Origin: Clostridia bacterium
GTDB taxonomy: Bacteria > Bacillota > Clostridia > TANB77 > CAG-508
NCBI GenBank assembly: GCA_016290095.1
Contig: JAEESU010000010.1
Coordinates: 62,001-126,000 of the forward strand
Length of the DNA stretch: 64,000 nucleotides
Reading direction: 5' to 3'
Both the position numbers and the translations under genes were made by a program. This document shows positions 8,134 through 16,226 of this stretch, piece by piece. Within the stretch, counting starts at the first letter, position 1; each line of letters starts with the position of its first letter. The notes beneath the pieces were generated by a model that was not told the DNA's origin, searched no databases, and saw nothing but the letters and a program-made list of their open reading frames with translations.

Positions 8134-9507
8134 ATGAAAAAAACATTAAAAGTATTATCATTATTTATATTAATGATAGTTATTGCTACAAGTTGTTTTG
8201 CAACAAGTGAAGCTTTAAACACAACTTCAACAGAAGTTTTAGATGCAGCTGACTCAGAAGAAACCTTAGGTGAAGAAGAAATTAACTATGAAGATTTACT
8301 TTCAGCTGTACCTTATGATTATCAATATGGAGACATATTTTCATTAGATGGAAGTAGATTATCAAGTAATACTGTTGTATATGGTAATGTATATATAATG
8401 GGTGAAAATATAAATATTGATTGTACAGCAATTATAGGAAACCTATATGTTATGGGTAATGATATTACTATTAAAGCACAAGAAGTAACAGGTAATATAT
8501 ATGTTATGGGTAATAATGTAAATATTGCTTGTGAAGTGGTTGATACAGCCGTTTATGCTATGGGAAATACATTAGAATTAGATGTTCAAACATACCATTT
8601 ATATGGTGCCGCTGATAAAATAACAGTTAGTGAAACATCACAAATTATGGTTGATGCAAGACTTGCAGGTGGAGAAATTAACTTCAAAGGAGGAGTTGGC
8701 AATAATCTTTATACAGATTGTGAAGAGCTATTTTTAGATGATAATAGCATTGTATATGGCTCAACAATTGAATACACAAATAATATATCAGCACCAGAAG
8801 CTTTACAAAGCAAGTTAGTTAAAAAAGAAGGCAAAGTAATTGAAAAAACAACAGGAATTTTAGAAGAATTGTTAAATAAATTAAAATCACTTTCATTAGT
8901 TATGTCTATTGTATTTTCTATAGTTGTAATATTTATAATTACATTAGCTATGAGAAAATCAGAAAGATATGAAACAGATATAAAAAGTCATTTTCTTAAA
9001 GATCTTGCATTAGGATTTGTTTCAATGATTGGAATATGCTTACTTTCAACAATATTAATGATAACTATATTAGGAGTTACAGCTGGACTTGCTATTTTAT
9101 TAGCATGGGTATTATTGGTAATTATTGCAACACCAGTAGCTACAATAGAGTTTTCTAAACTGATTTTAGGTGATAGAGCAGTATCAAAAATAAAAGTCTT
9201 TATTTTAGCAGTAGGATTAAATGTGGCAATATGCATATTAGAGATTGTTCCAGTTGTTGGATCAATTGTTAGTGTAATTTGTTTATTCTATGGTTTTGGA
9301 TTTACTTTCAGAAAGATATTTGGAAAAAAAGAATCAAATGAAGACAAAACACAAACACCAGTGGTTGCTGAAACAACAAGTGAACAAAATGATATTGTAA
9401 AAGCAATAGATGAAATTGAACCAGAAGTTATTAAAGAAGAAACACCAGTAATAACAGAGGAAGAAAATAATATAGAAGAAAGCAAAGAAGAAAAAGATGA
9501 AGAATAA
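8134..9507 (+). CDS. Secreted beta-solenoid (bactofilin-like) membrane protein
   Basis: A 457-residue protein. An N-terminal signal peptide ends near residue 24 (SCFA). It is followed by an acidic stretch and a run of short repeats built on the pattern GN(V/L/I)Y(I/V)MGN..I.I (about residues 85-150), as in the polymer-forming right-handed beta-solenoid of bactofilins. A second solenoid-like part extends to about 225. A hydrophobic half follows with about four membrane segments (around 250-270, 290-325, 325-345 and 350-390), and then a glutamate-rich cytoplasmic tail. The known family would be the polymer-forming cytoskeletal/DUF583-type domain. Having the solenoid outside the membrane is inferred from the signal peptide. 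A lipoprotein reading (cysteine at about 21) is possible but the lipobox is poor. Ribosome binding site AGGAGG is strong. Confidence 0.75.
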   Translation: MKKTLKVLSLFILMIVIATSCFATSEALNTTSTEVLDAADSEETLGEEEINYEDLLSAVPYDYQYGDIFSLDGSRLSSNTVVYGNVYIMGENINIDCTAIIGNLYVMGNDITIKAQEVTGNIYVMGNNVNIACEVVDTAVYAMGNTLELDVQTYHLYGAADKITVSETSQIMVDARLAGGEINFKGGVGNNLYTDCEELFLDDNSIVYGSTIEYTNNISAPEALQSKLVKKEGKVIEKTTGILEELLNKLKSLSLVMSIVFSIVVIFIITLAMRKSERYETDIKSHFLKDLALGFVSMIGICLLSTILMITILGVTAGLAILLAWVLLVIIATPVATIEFSKLILGDRAVSKIKVFILAVGLNVAICILEIVPVVGSIVSVICLFYGFGFTFRKIFGKKESNEDKTQTPVVAETTSEQNDIVKAIDEIEPEVIKEETPVITEEENNIEESKEEKDEE

Positions 9508-9519
9508 AATGGAGTTATT

Positions 9520-10224
9520 ATGAAATTTAAAAAAGATGCTATAAAAATAATTGAGATATTAAAAAAATATTATCCTGATGCAACATGTAGTTTAGATTTT
9601 ACAACACCATTTGAAATTCTAGTTTCTGTAATGTTATCTGCTCAATGTACAGATGAAAGAGTAAATAAAACGACACCTGAATTATTTAAAAAATATAATA
9701 CTCCTGAAACAGTAGCAAAAGCAGATATAAGAGAAATTGAAAATATTGTTCATCCATGTGGATTTTACAAAAATAAAGCTAAAAATATGATTGCATGCAG
9801 TAAAATGCTAATTGAAAAGTTTAATGGAATAGTACCAGATAATATGGAAGACTTACAAAGCTTGCCAGGAGTAGGCAGAAAAAGTGCGAATGTAATTATG
9901 CTAGAAGCATTTCACAATCCACAAGGAATAGCAGTAGATACTCATGCTAAAAGAATTTCAAATAAAATTGGATTTTCTAAAGAAGTAGATCCAGAAAAAA
10001 TAGAGCAGGATTTATTAAAGGTTTTTCCAAAAGAGTATTATTATGATGTTAATCATTTACTAGTATGGCATGGAAGAAAAACATGTAATGCAAGAAAACC
10101 AAATTGTAAAGAATGTCCTGTAAATGAATATTGTGATGAATATAATAAAAAGAACCGGCATTTAAATATACCGGTTCTTTTTATATTGTATGTATTTGGA
10201 TTTTATTATTTTAAATCATTATAA
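9520..10224 (+). CDS. nth: Endonuclease III (DNA glycosylase/AP lyase)
   Basis: This base-excision repair enzyme removes oxidised pyrimidines. The helix-hairpin-helix LPGVGRKSANVI carries the catalytic lysine, VDTHAKRIS carries the catalytic aspartate, and the [4Fe-4S] cluster motif C-X6-C-X2-C-X5-C is intact in TCNARKPNCKECPVNEYC. The expected end of the protein is near residue 213. The frame instead runs on for about 22 residues through the terminator hairpin (10147-10182) and overlaps the end of the convergent gene by 19 bases. The extra tail is hydrophobic (IPVLFILYVFGFYYF) and looks like translated terminator DNA, so a stop codon may have been lost by a small mutation. Confidence 0.93.
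   Translation: MKFKKDAIKIIEILKKYYPDATCSLDFTTPFEILVSVMLSAQCTDERVNKTTPELFKKYNTPETVAKADIREIENIVHPCGFYKNKAKNMIACSKMLIEKFNGIVPDNMEDLQSLPGVGRKSANVIMLEAFHNPQGIAVDTHAKRISNKIGFSKEVDPEKIEQDLLKVFPKEYYYDVNHLLVWHGRKTCNARKPNCKECPVNEYCDEYNKKNRHLNIPVLFILYVFGFYYFKSL
10147..10182. terminator. Bidirectional terminator between nth and the convergent small gene
   Basis: A 12-bp stem (AAAAAGAACCGG with CCGGTTCTTTTT) around a 12-base loop. The A-run and T-run make it active for either strand. The nth reading frame passes straight through it. Confidence 0.85.
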
Positions 10225-10472
10225 ATGCTTAAAAGCATATTATACTCATAAGCTTCATCACGAGGATACATAACTAAACCATATAAAGCAATAGCATAAC
10301 TTTGTAATTCTGTAGGTAAATATAATACAGCTTTTTCTTTTAAGTCACTTATTGTTTTATAAGTATATGTAGATTCCTTTTCTTGAACTTTTTTTACTAA
10401 TATTTCTTTAACATTAGTATATAGTTTTGTAATTGACTTTGAATAATCTAATTCACTTGTTGTTTTTTTCAT
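10206..10472 (-). CDS. Small uncharacterised protein
   Basis: An 88-residue, mostly helical, soluble protein that I do not recognise. The start is well supported: GGAAGGA (complement of 10482-10488) precedes the ATG, and a near-consensus promoter lies further upstream at 10547-10575. It has a lysine-rich N-terminal half (SKSITKLYTNVKEILVKKVQEKE) read here in pieces as charged helix, and a C-terminal half with two tyrosine-rich helices (YLPTELQSYAIALYGLVMY). It is convergent with nth and divergent from pta. No function can be assigned. Confidence 0.7.
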   Translation of the reverse strand: MKKTTSELDYSKSITKLYTNVKEILVKKVQEKESTYTYKTISDLKEKAVLYLPTELQSYAIALYGLVMYPRDEAYEYNMLLSIYNDLK

Positions 10473-10546
10473 AAAAATCAGTCCTTCCGTTATTATATTA
10501 TTGCCGAAAATCCACTTTTGAAAAATGTGTATAACACGACAATGCT

Positions 10547-10575
10547 ATTATATCATAATTTGAAAATAAATGCAA
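10547..10575 (-). promoter_or_regulatory. Sigma-A promoter of the small minus-strand gene
   Basis: On the minus strand, TTGCAT (10570-10575) and TATAAT (10547-10552) are separated by 17 bases. It lies about 75 bases upstream of the ATG of the 88-residue protein and back-to-back with the pta promoter. Confidence 0.7.
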
Positions 10576-10620
10576 GCATTATGTTAACTTTAAATATTAA
10601 AATCATTTTTTAATCTTAGA

Positions 10621-10649
10621 TTGACTTTAAGAAAAACATTATATATAAT
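10621..10649 (+). promoter_or_regulatory. Sigma-A promoter of pta-ackA
   Basis: TTGACT (10621-10626), 17-base spacer, TATAAT (10644-10649). The start codon of pta lies 33 bases downstream of the -10 box, after a strong AGGAGG site. Confidence 0.85.
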
Positions 10650-10682
10650 GCAGATGATGTAATTAAATAGGAGGAATTTGCA

Positions 10683-11681
10683 ATGAATTTTATCGAAGAA
10701 ATGAAAAATAAAGCAAGACAAAATATGAAAAGAATAGTTTTGCCAGAAGCGTCTGATTTAAGAACAATTAAAGCAGCTGCTACTGCACTTAATGAAGGAT
10801 ATGCAAATATAGTTTTATTAGGTGATGAAAATAAAATAAATGAAATGGCAAGAGAAAATGGATTAGATATTTCAAAAGCTACAATTATTAATCCACTTTC
10901 TAGTGATAGAGCAAAAGCTTATGCAGAAAGATTATATGAATTAAGAAAAGAAAAAGGAATGACTGAAGAACAAGCAGAAGAATTAGTTAAAGATGAAGTT
11001 TATTTTGGAATGATGATGGTAAAAATGGAAGAAGCAGATGGATTAATTTCAGGAGCAATTCACTCTACTTCAGACACATTAAGACCAGCTTTACAAATAT
11101 TAAAAACTGCACCTGGAACAAAATTAGTTTCTGCTTTCTTTATTATGGTAGTACCAAATTCAGAATATGGAGAAGATGGAGTATTTGTTTTTGGAGATTG
11201 TGGTTTAAATCAAAATCCTACAGCAGAAGAACTTGCTGAAATAGCACATTCTTCAAGCAAAAGTTTCGAATCTTTAGTTGGAAAACAATCTAAAGTAGCA
11301 ATGCTTTCTTATTCAACAAAAGGAAGTGCACATTCTGAATTAGTGGATAAAGTTGTAGAAGCAACAAATATAGTAAAAGAAAAATATCCTGAAATGCATG
11401 TTGATGGAGAATTACAATTAGATGCAGCTATTGTTCCATCAGTGGGAAATTCTAAAGCACCAGGAAGTGAAATTGCTGGAAATGCAAATACATTAATATT
11501 CCCAGATTTAAATGCTGGAAATATTGGATATAAACTAGTTCAAAGATTAGCAAAGGCTGAAGCGTATGGACCAATGTGCCAAGGTATTGCAAGACCTGTA
11601 AATGATTTATCAAGAGGATGTTCCGCAGAAGATATAGCTGGTGTAATAGCTATTACTGCAGTTCAAGCTCAAATGCAATAA
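10683..11681 (+). CDS. pta: Phosphate acetyltransferase
   Basis: Converts acetyl-CoA and phosphate to acetyl phosphate, the first step of acetate production. The 332-residue length fits the short, single-domain class I enzyme of Firmicutes. Recognisable segments are RIVLPEASDLRTIKAA, DGLISGAIHSTSDTLRP, PNSEYGEDGVFVFGDC, MLSYSTKGSA, DGELQLDAAIVP and the substrate-site region NTLIFPDLNAGNIGYKLVQR. It is the first gene of a pta-ackA unit with its own promoter, and ackA begins 19 bases after its stop. Confidence 0.96.
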   Translation: MNFIEEMKNKARQNMKRIVLPEASDLRTIKAAATALNEGYANIVLLGDENKINEMARENGLDISKATIINPLSSDRAKAYAERLYELRKEKGMTEEQAEELVKDEVYFGMMMVKMEEADGLISGAIHSTSDTLRPALQILKTAPGTKLVSAFFIMVVPNSEYGEDGVFVFGDCGLNQNPTAEELAEIAHSSSKSFESLVGKQSKVAMLSYSTKGSAHSELVDKVVEATNIVKEKYPEMHVDGELQLDAAIVPSVGNSKAPGSEIAGNANTLIFPDLNAGNIGYKLVQRLAKAEAYGPMCQGIARPVNDLSRGCSAEDIAGVIAITAVQAQMQ

Positions 11682-11700
11682 AAAAGAAAGGAAAATAGAA

Positions 11701-12897
11701 ATGAAAATATTAGTAGTAAACTGTGGAAGCTCATCTTTAAAATATCAATTAATTAATATGGAAGATGAAAGTGTTTTAGCAAAAGGAAATTTTGAAAGAA
11801 TAGGAGAGCAAGAAGCTTTTCTAACGCATAAAGTAAATGGAGAAAAATATGTAATTAATGCACCAGTTATGAATCATGAAGAAGCATTAAAAATTATATT
11901 AGAGCAATTACAACATAAAGATTACAAAGTAATTGATTCATTAGATGATATTGATGCAGTAGGACATAGAATAGTTCATGGTGGAGAATTATTTGATAAA
12001 TCAGTTTTAGTTGATGAAGAAGTAATAAGAAAGATTGATGAATGCGCAGTTCTTGCACCACTTCATAACCCAGCAGCAATTTTAGGAATTAGAGCATGTC
12101 AAAAAGCAATGCCGGGTAAACCAATGGTAACTACATTTGATACAGCATTTCATCAAACAATGCCACCAGAAAATTATATTTATCCAATACCTTATAAATA
12201 TTATACTGAACATAAGATCAGAAAATATGGAGCACATGGAACAAGCCATCAATTTGTGGATAAAATTGCAAGAGAAAAATTAGGAAATAAACCAGATTTA
12301 AAAGTAGTAACATGTCATTTAGGACAAGGAGCATCTATTTCTGCAATTAAAGGCGGAAAATGTGTTGATACTTCAATGGGACTTTCTCCACTTGGAGGAA
12401 TTGCAATGGTTACACGTTCAGGAGATTTAGATCCATCTGTTGTAACAGCTATTATGGAAAAAGATAATTTATCTCCAAAAGAAACAACTGCGCTTTTAAA
12501 TAAACAATCTGGATTATTTGGAATTTGTGGCTTAGTACCAGACTTTAGAGAAATAGAAAAAGCGTCTTTTGATGATGATAAACCAAAAGCAAAAATAGCT
12601 ATTGAAGTATTTGTTCAAACAATTGCACAATTTATTGCAAAATATGCAGTTCAATTAAGAGGATTAGATGCAATAGTATTCACAGGTGGAATTGGTGAAA
12701 ACCAATATGGAATTAGAGCTAGAATTTGTGAATGTTTAGAATGGATGGGAGTAAAAATAGACAGAGAAGCGAATAGCGTAAGAGGAGAAGAAGTTACAAT
12801 TTCTACTTCAGAATCAAAAGTTGCAGTTTATGTTATTCCGACAAACGAAGAATTAGTTATAGCCAGAGATACAAAAGCTTTAGTAGAAAATAAATAA
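11701..12897 (+). CDS. ackA: Acetate kinase (primary copy)
   Basis: Makes acetate and ATP from acetyl phosphate. The 398-residue protein has the ASKHA-fold motifs: N-terminal VNCGSSSLKYQL, VGHRIVHGGE (substrate arginine), TFDTAFH (catalytic aspartate), YGAHGTSHQ, HLGQGASIS, TRSGDLDP (transition-state arginine) and PTNEEL at the C-terminus. Two positions differ from the common sequence: HLGQG where most have HLGNG, and MVTRSGD where most have MGTRSGD. Together with pta directly upstream it forms the acetate pathway. A strong terminator ends the unit at 12908-12944. Confidence 0.96.
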   Translation: MKILVVNCGSSSLKYQLINMEDESVLAKGNFERIGEQEAFLTHKVNGEKYVINAPVMNHEEALKIILEQLQHKDYKVIDSLDDIDAVGHRIVHGGELFDKSVLVDEEVIRKIDECAVLAPLHNPAAILGIRACQKAMPGKPMVTTFDTAFHQTMPPENYIYPIPYKYYTEHKIRKYGAHGTSHQFVDKIAREKLGNKPDLKVVTCHLGQGASISAIKGGKCVDTSMGLSPLGGIAMVTRSGDLDPSVVTAIMEKDNLSPKETTALLNKQSGLFGICGLVPDFREIEKASFDDDKPKAKIAIEVFVQTIAQFIAKYAVQLRGLDAIVFTGGIGENQYGIRARICECLEWMGVKIDREANSVRGEEVTISTSESKVAVYVIPTNEELVIARDTKALVENK

Positions 12898-12907
12898 GAA
12901 AAACAGC

Positions 12908-12944
12908 AAAGCATGATACACGATGATTTGTATCATGCTTTTTT
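12908..12944 (+). terminator. Terminator between the two acetate kinase genes
   Basis: A 13-bp stem (AAAGCATGATACA with TGTATCATGCTTT), 8-base loop and T-run. It separates pta-ackA from the second kinase gene, whose ribosome binding site follows within a few bases, so the second gene is probably expressed by read-through. Confidence 0.85.
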
Positions 12945-12961
12945 GGTTTAGGAGGTAATAT

Positions 12962-14158
12962 ATGAAAGTTTTAGTTTTAAATTGTGGTAGTTCATCACTA
13001 AAGTGTCAATTAATTGATATGGATACAGGAGAAAGAATAATGAAAGGACATTATGAAAGAATTGGTGGATCAATTTCATTATTAAGATTTAATGTTAGAG
13101 GAAATAAAACTGAAATTGAAAAACCCGCTAGAAATCATAAAGAAGCTATTCAAAGAATCTTAAATTTACTTATGAGTGATGAATACAAAGTTATTAATAG
13201 TTATGATGATATAGGAGCAGTAGGACATAGAGTATTAAATGCAGGTGAAAAATATAAAGAATCTGTTCTAATTGATGATGAAGTTGAAAAAACTATAGAA
13301 GATTCTATTATATTAGCTCCAATACATAATCCAGCATGTTTAATGGGAATAAAAGCTTGTAAAAGCATTTTACCAAATACACCAATGGTAGCAGTATTTG
13401 ATACATCATTCCATTTTACAATGCCAGATAAAGTATTTATGTACCAATTGCCATATAAATTTTATGAAGAATATGGAATTAGAAAATATGGAGCACATGG
13501 AATATCACATAAATATGTTTCTGAAAGAATAGCTGAAATTGCTGGAACAAAAGATATTAATATTGTAAATTGTCATTTAGGACAAGGCTGTTCATTATGT
13601 GCTATACAAAATGGAAAATCAGTAGATACAACAATGGGACTTACACCGTTAGCAGGCCTTCCAATGGGAACAAGATGCGGAGATATAGATCCATCAATAG
13701 TTCCAATTGTAATGAAATTATATAATTTATCACCAGATGCAATGCTAAAAATACTAAATAAAGAATCAGGAGCATATGGATTAAGTGGTGTTTCTGTCGA
13801 TTTTAGAGATATAGAAAGAGCAGCAGCAGATGGAGATGAAAGATCTATTCTTACACTAGATAGTAGAGCATATATAATTGCCCAATACATAGCTAAAATG
13901 TATATTCCATTAGGACATATAGACTATATAACATTTTCAGGTGGTGTAGGAGAAAATGGAATTGAAGAAAGAGAAAGAATTTGTGAATACTTATCATGCT
14001 TTGGAGTAAAATTAGATAAAGAAGCAAATAATGTAAAAAGGCAAGAAGCATTGATTTCAGCTCCTGACTCAAGTATAAAATTATATGTTGTTCCTACAAA
14101 TGAAGAACTATTAATTGCAAGAGATACAAACGATATTGTAAGTAATTTGAATAAATAA
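12962..14158 (+). CDS. Second, diverged acetate-kinase-family protein
   Basis: Same length (398) and fold as the preceding AckA and clearly its tandem paralogue. Retained: LNCGSSSLKCQL, VFDTSFH, YGAHGISHK, TRCGDIDP and PTNEELLIARDT. Changed: the substrate-site segment HRVVHGGE has become HRVLNAGE, AHGTSH has become AHGISH, and TRSGD has become TRCGD. The catalytic arginines and aspartate remain, so it may still be a kinase, but acyl-chain preference or activity could differ. Ribosome binding site GGAGG precedes ATG 12962; no separate promoter is evident. Propionate kinase is one alternative name; I cannot decide from sequence alone. Confidence 0.88.
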   Translation: MKVLVLNCGSSSLKCQLIDMDTGERIMKGHYERIGGSISLLRFNVRGNKTEIEKPARNHKEAIQRILNLLMSDEYKVINSYDDIGAVGHRVLNAGEKYKESVLIDDEVEKTIEDSIILAPIHNPACLMGIKACKSILPNTPMVAVFDTSFHFTMPDKVFMYQLPYKFYEEYGIRKYGAHGISHKYVSERIAEIAGTKDINIVNCHLGQGCSLCAIQNGKSVDTTMGLTPLAGLPMGTRCGDIDPSIVPIVMKLYNLSPDAMLKILNKESGAYGLSGVSVDFRDIERAAADGDERSILTLDSRAYIIAQYIAKMYIPLGHIDYITFSGGVGENGIEERERICEYLSCFGVKLDKEANNVKRQEALISAPDSSIKLYVVPTNEELLIARDTNDIVSNLNK

Positions 14159-14228
14159 TCGGAAGAGTAATAATTTTAAATTTTGAATGCAGCTTTATAT
14201 TGAAAAATATTGAGTTTAGAAATAATTA

Positions 14229-14281
14229 AAAAGAAGATGAGAGATGTTCGGTTTTACCGAAAGAGGCTCATCTTCTTTTTT
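14229..14281. terminator. Long nested terminator between ackA paralogue and rqcH
   Basis: The outer stem AAGAAGATGAG/CTCATCTTCTT (14231-14241 and 14267-14277) encloses a second small hairpin TTCGG-TTTTA-CCGAA (14247-14261), with A- and T-runs on the two flanks. It sits between convergent genes and can serve both. Confidence 0.8.
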
Positions 14282-14332
14282 TATTATTTCTATGAAAATA
14301 TTTTGATTAAAAAGCGTAATAAAAATTTAATA

Positions 14333-16048
14333 TTATTTTACGATTATTGTTTTAAAATTATTATATATAACCATTCCTGGCTTGCTACCAGATACTTTTT
14401 TTACATATCTTGCATAGCAGTAATCTACAGGAACATTTAAACTACCAGAAGCTTTACTATTTTCTTTTGCAAGTTTGCTACAACTATATAGAACATTTTC
14501 TGGTATTTCATCAATTTCTTGATTCTCACTATTTCTTAATAATACATGACTTCCATGCATTTTTTGAACATGAAACCAGATATCATTTGAATTTGCAAAT
14601 TTTAAACTTAAATAGTCATTTTGAATATTGTTTTTTCCAATATAAATTGTGTAATTATCAATTGTAATGTTTTCAATTTTGATTTTATCATCTTGATTGT
14701 TATGAGAAGTAGTTTTATTTTTTGTAAGTTCTTTTTTTGTTAAAACATTTTCTGTAATCTCATCATAAACACCACTAATATCGTTTAAATTCCTAGCATT
14801 CTTCAAGTTAAAAACAATACTACTAATATAATCTAATTCTTTTTCTGTTTCTTTTTTCTGGATAGAGCAGATATCTAATGTGTTTTTCAATTTATTATAC
14901 TTTTTATAATATTTCTCAACATTTTTTTGAATAGATACACGGGTATCTAGAGGAATTGTAATCTCCTTATTATTATCGTAATAATTATTTACAACTACTT
15001 CACTAGTTATTGAATTATTATCAAATCTATAAAGATTTGCTGTAAGTAGTTCACCATATAAACGATATTTTTCTCTATCTTCACAAGTTTTTAATTTATT
15101 ATTAATATTCTCAAGTTTTTTATAAACTTTATTAAGAGAAGTAGAAACTACTCTTAATAGATTATTTCTGGAATTAATGAATAAAGTTGCTTGTTCTTTA
15201 GCTAAGTAATAATCATCTATAAACCAATTTGTATCTAAACAATTTGAATTTTGATTTTCAACTTCTCTATTATTGATGAATAGACAATAATCTTTATCGT
15301 CTTCAGTTTTTTTACAATATACTTTTGAGGTACCAAGCTTTGATATCAATTGCTTTAAATAATTATATAATTTGCTTAAATCTTCTCTAGAAAAATTAGA
15401 TTCATCAATTTCCAAATGTTTTAAAGTTTCTCTTGTAAATGTTTTACTAAAGCCAATAAAATTTGAATATATTATTTTAGCAAGAGACATATTTTCAAAA
15501 CTATATATAAATGAAATAAACTCATCTACATTTTGAATTTCTAAAAAACTGTTTTTATTAATAGGGGTAAATTCATATTCATGTGCAGGAAGCAATTCTC
15601 TTGTTTGAGTATCTGTATGGCGCAATGTATCTATAATAATATTATTCTCATTTGTTAAGATGATATTACTTTGTCTACTCATTATTTCTATAAATAGTTT
15701 TCTAATTACTAAATCATTTAATTCATTATAGCATTCGAATTTTATTTCTACAGTTCTCTCTAAATCATAGTTAGATATCTTTTTGATTTTTCCACCTGTT
15801 AAATATTTTCTAAGTAACATACAAAAATTATATGCATTTTGAGGATTTGGTTTTGGGTGAGTTGTTAAATTTATTCTACAAAAATCTGGATTTGTGCATA
15901 GATTTAAAGCATAATTAACACCATTATTATATAATCCTAAAATAACATCAGTTTTTGTTGGTTGAAATACTTTATTTACTTTTGCATCTGTAAGAACATT
16001 GCTTAATTCTGTAACAATAGATTTAGTTGTAAATCCGTCAAAACTCAT
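14333..16048 (-). CDS. rqcH: Ribosome quality control protein RqcH (NFACT family)
   Basis: Recruits tRNA-Ala to stalled 50S subunits and drives C-terminal alanine tailing of nascent chains. The 571-residue protein has an N-terminal NFACT-N domain (MSFDGFTTKSIVTEL onward), a central helix-hairpin/coiled-coil region (about 280-440) and a C-terminal NFACT-R domain with NDIWFHVQKMHGSHVLLR and SKASGSLNVPVDYC. At the position of the Bacillus D97-R98 pair needed for tRNA binding the sequence reads E97-R98 (in YDLERTVEI), a conservative change. Minus-strand promoter AGTCAA/ATTATA (complements of TTGACT and TATAAT) lies at 16083-16109. The gene is divergent from pgi. Confidence 0.93.
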   Translation of the reverse strand: MSFDGFTTKSIVTELSNVLTDAKVNKVFQPTKTDVILGLYNNGVNYALNLCTNPDFCRINLTTHPKPNPQNAYNFCMLLRKYLTGGKIKKISNYDLERTVEIKFECYNELNDLVIRKLFIEIMSRQSNIILTNENNIIIDTLRHTDTQTRELLPAHEYEFTPINKNSFLEIQNVDEFISFIYSFENMSLAKIIYSNFIGFSKTFTRETLKHLEIDESNFSREDLSKLYNYLKQLISKLGTSKVYCKKTEDDKDYCLFINNREVENQNSNCLDTNWFIDDYYLAKEQATLFINSRNNLLRVVSTSLNKVYKKLENINNKLKTCEDREKYRLYGELLTANLYRFDNNSITSEVVVNNYYDNNKEITIPLDTRVSIQKNVEKYYKKYNKLKNTLDICSIQKKETEKELDYISSIVFNLKNARNLNDISGVYDEITENVLTKKELTKNKTTSHNNQDDKIKIENITIDNYTIYIGKNNIQNDYLSLKFANSNDIWFHVQKMHGSHVLLRNSENQEIDEIPENVLYSCSKLAKENSKASGSLNVPVDYCYARYVKKVSGSKPGMVIYNNFKTIIVK

Positions 16049-16082
16049 AAAATTTCTCCTTTAATTCCTTGAACATTAATAT

Positions 16083-16109
16083 ATTATAGCTTTATTAGGC
16101 AAAAGTCAA
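16083..16109 (-). promoter_or_regulatory. Probable rqcH promoter
   Basis: On the minus strand TTGACT (16104-16109) and TATAAT (16083-16088) match sigma-A boxes well, but the spacer is only 15 bases, shorter than the usual 17. Confidence 0.5.
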
Positions 16110-16184
16110 TTAAATTAAAGTAACATTTTGGACATAATTTGAAAATAAACATTTCACATAAAAAAGATATTAAAAAAATTTTTG

Positions 16185-16201
16185 TTGTGATATAATCACA
16201 A
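16185..16201 (+). promoter_or_regulatory. Dyad overlapping the pgi -10 box
   Basis: TTGTGAT-ATA-ATCACAA has 7-bp perfect inverted arms. The -10 hexamer TATAAT (16191-16196) lies inside it, 30 bases before the pgi start. No good -35 box is visible at the right distance. The position suggests an operator for an unidentified regulator. Confidence 0.5.
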
Positions 16202-16226
16202 TATAATAAATAACCAGGAGGCAAAT

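Noticed and set aside
13573..13890. Minus-strand 105-codon open frame
   Set aside because: Entirely inside the second acetate kinase gene on the opposite strand and without any family signature.
14210..14440. Plus-strand 76-codon open frame
   Set aside because: It runs through the long terminator hairpin and the 3' end of rqcH, has no ribosome binding site, and its composition is that of reversed coding sequence.
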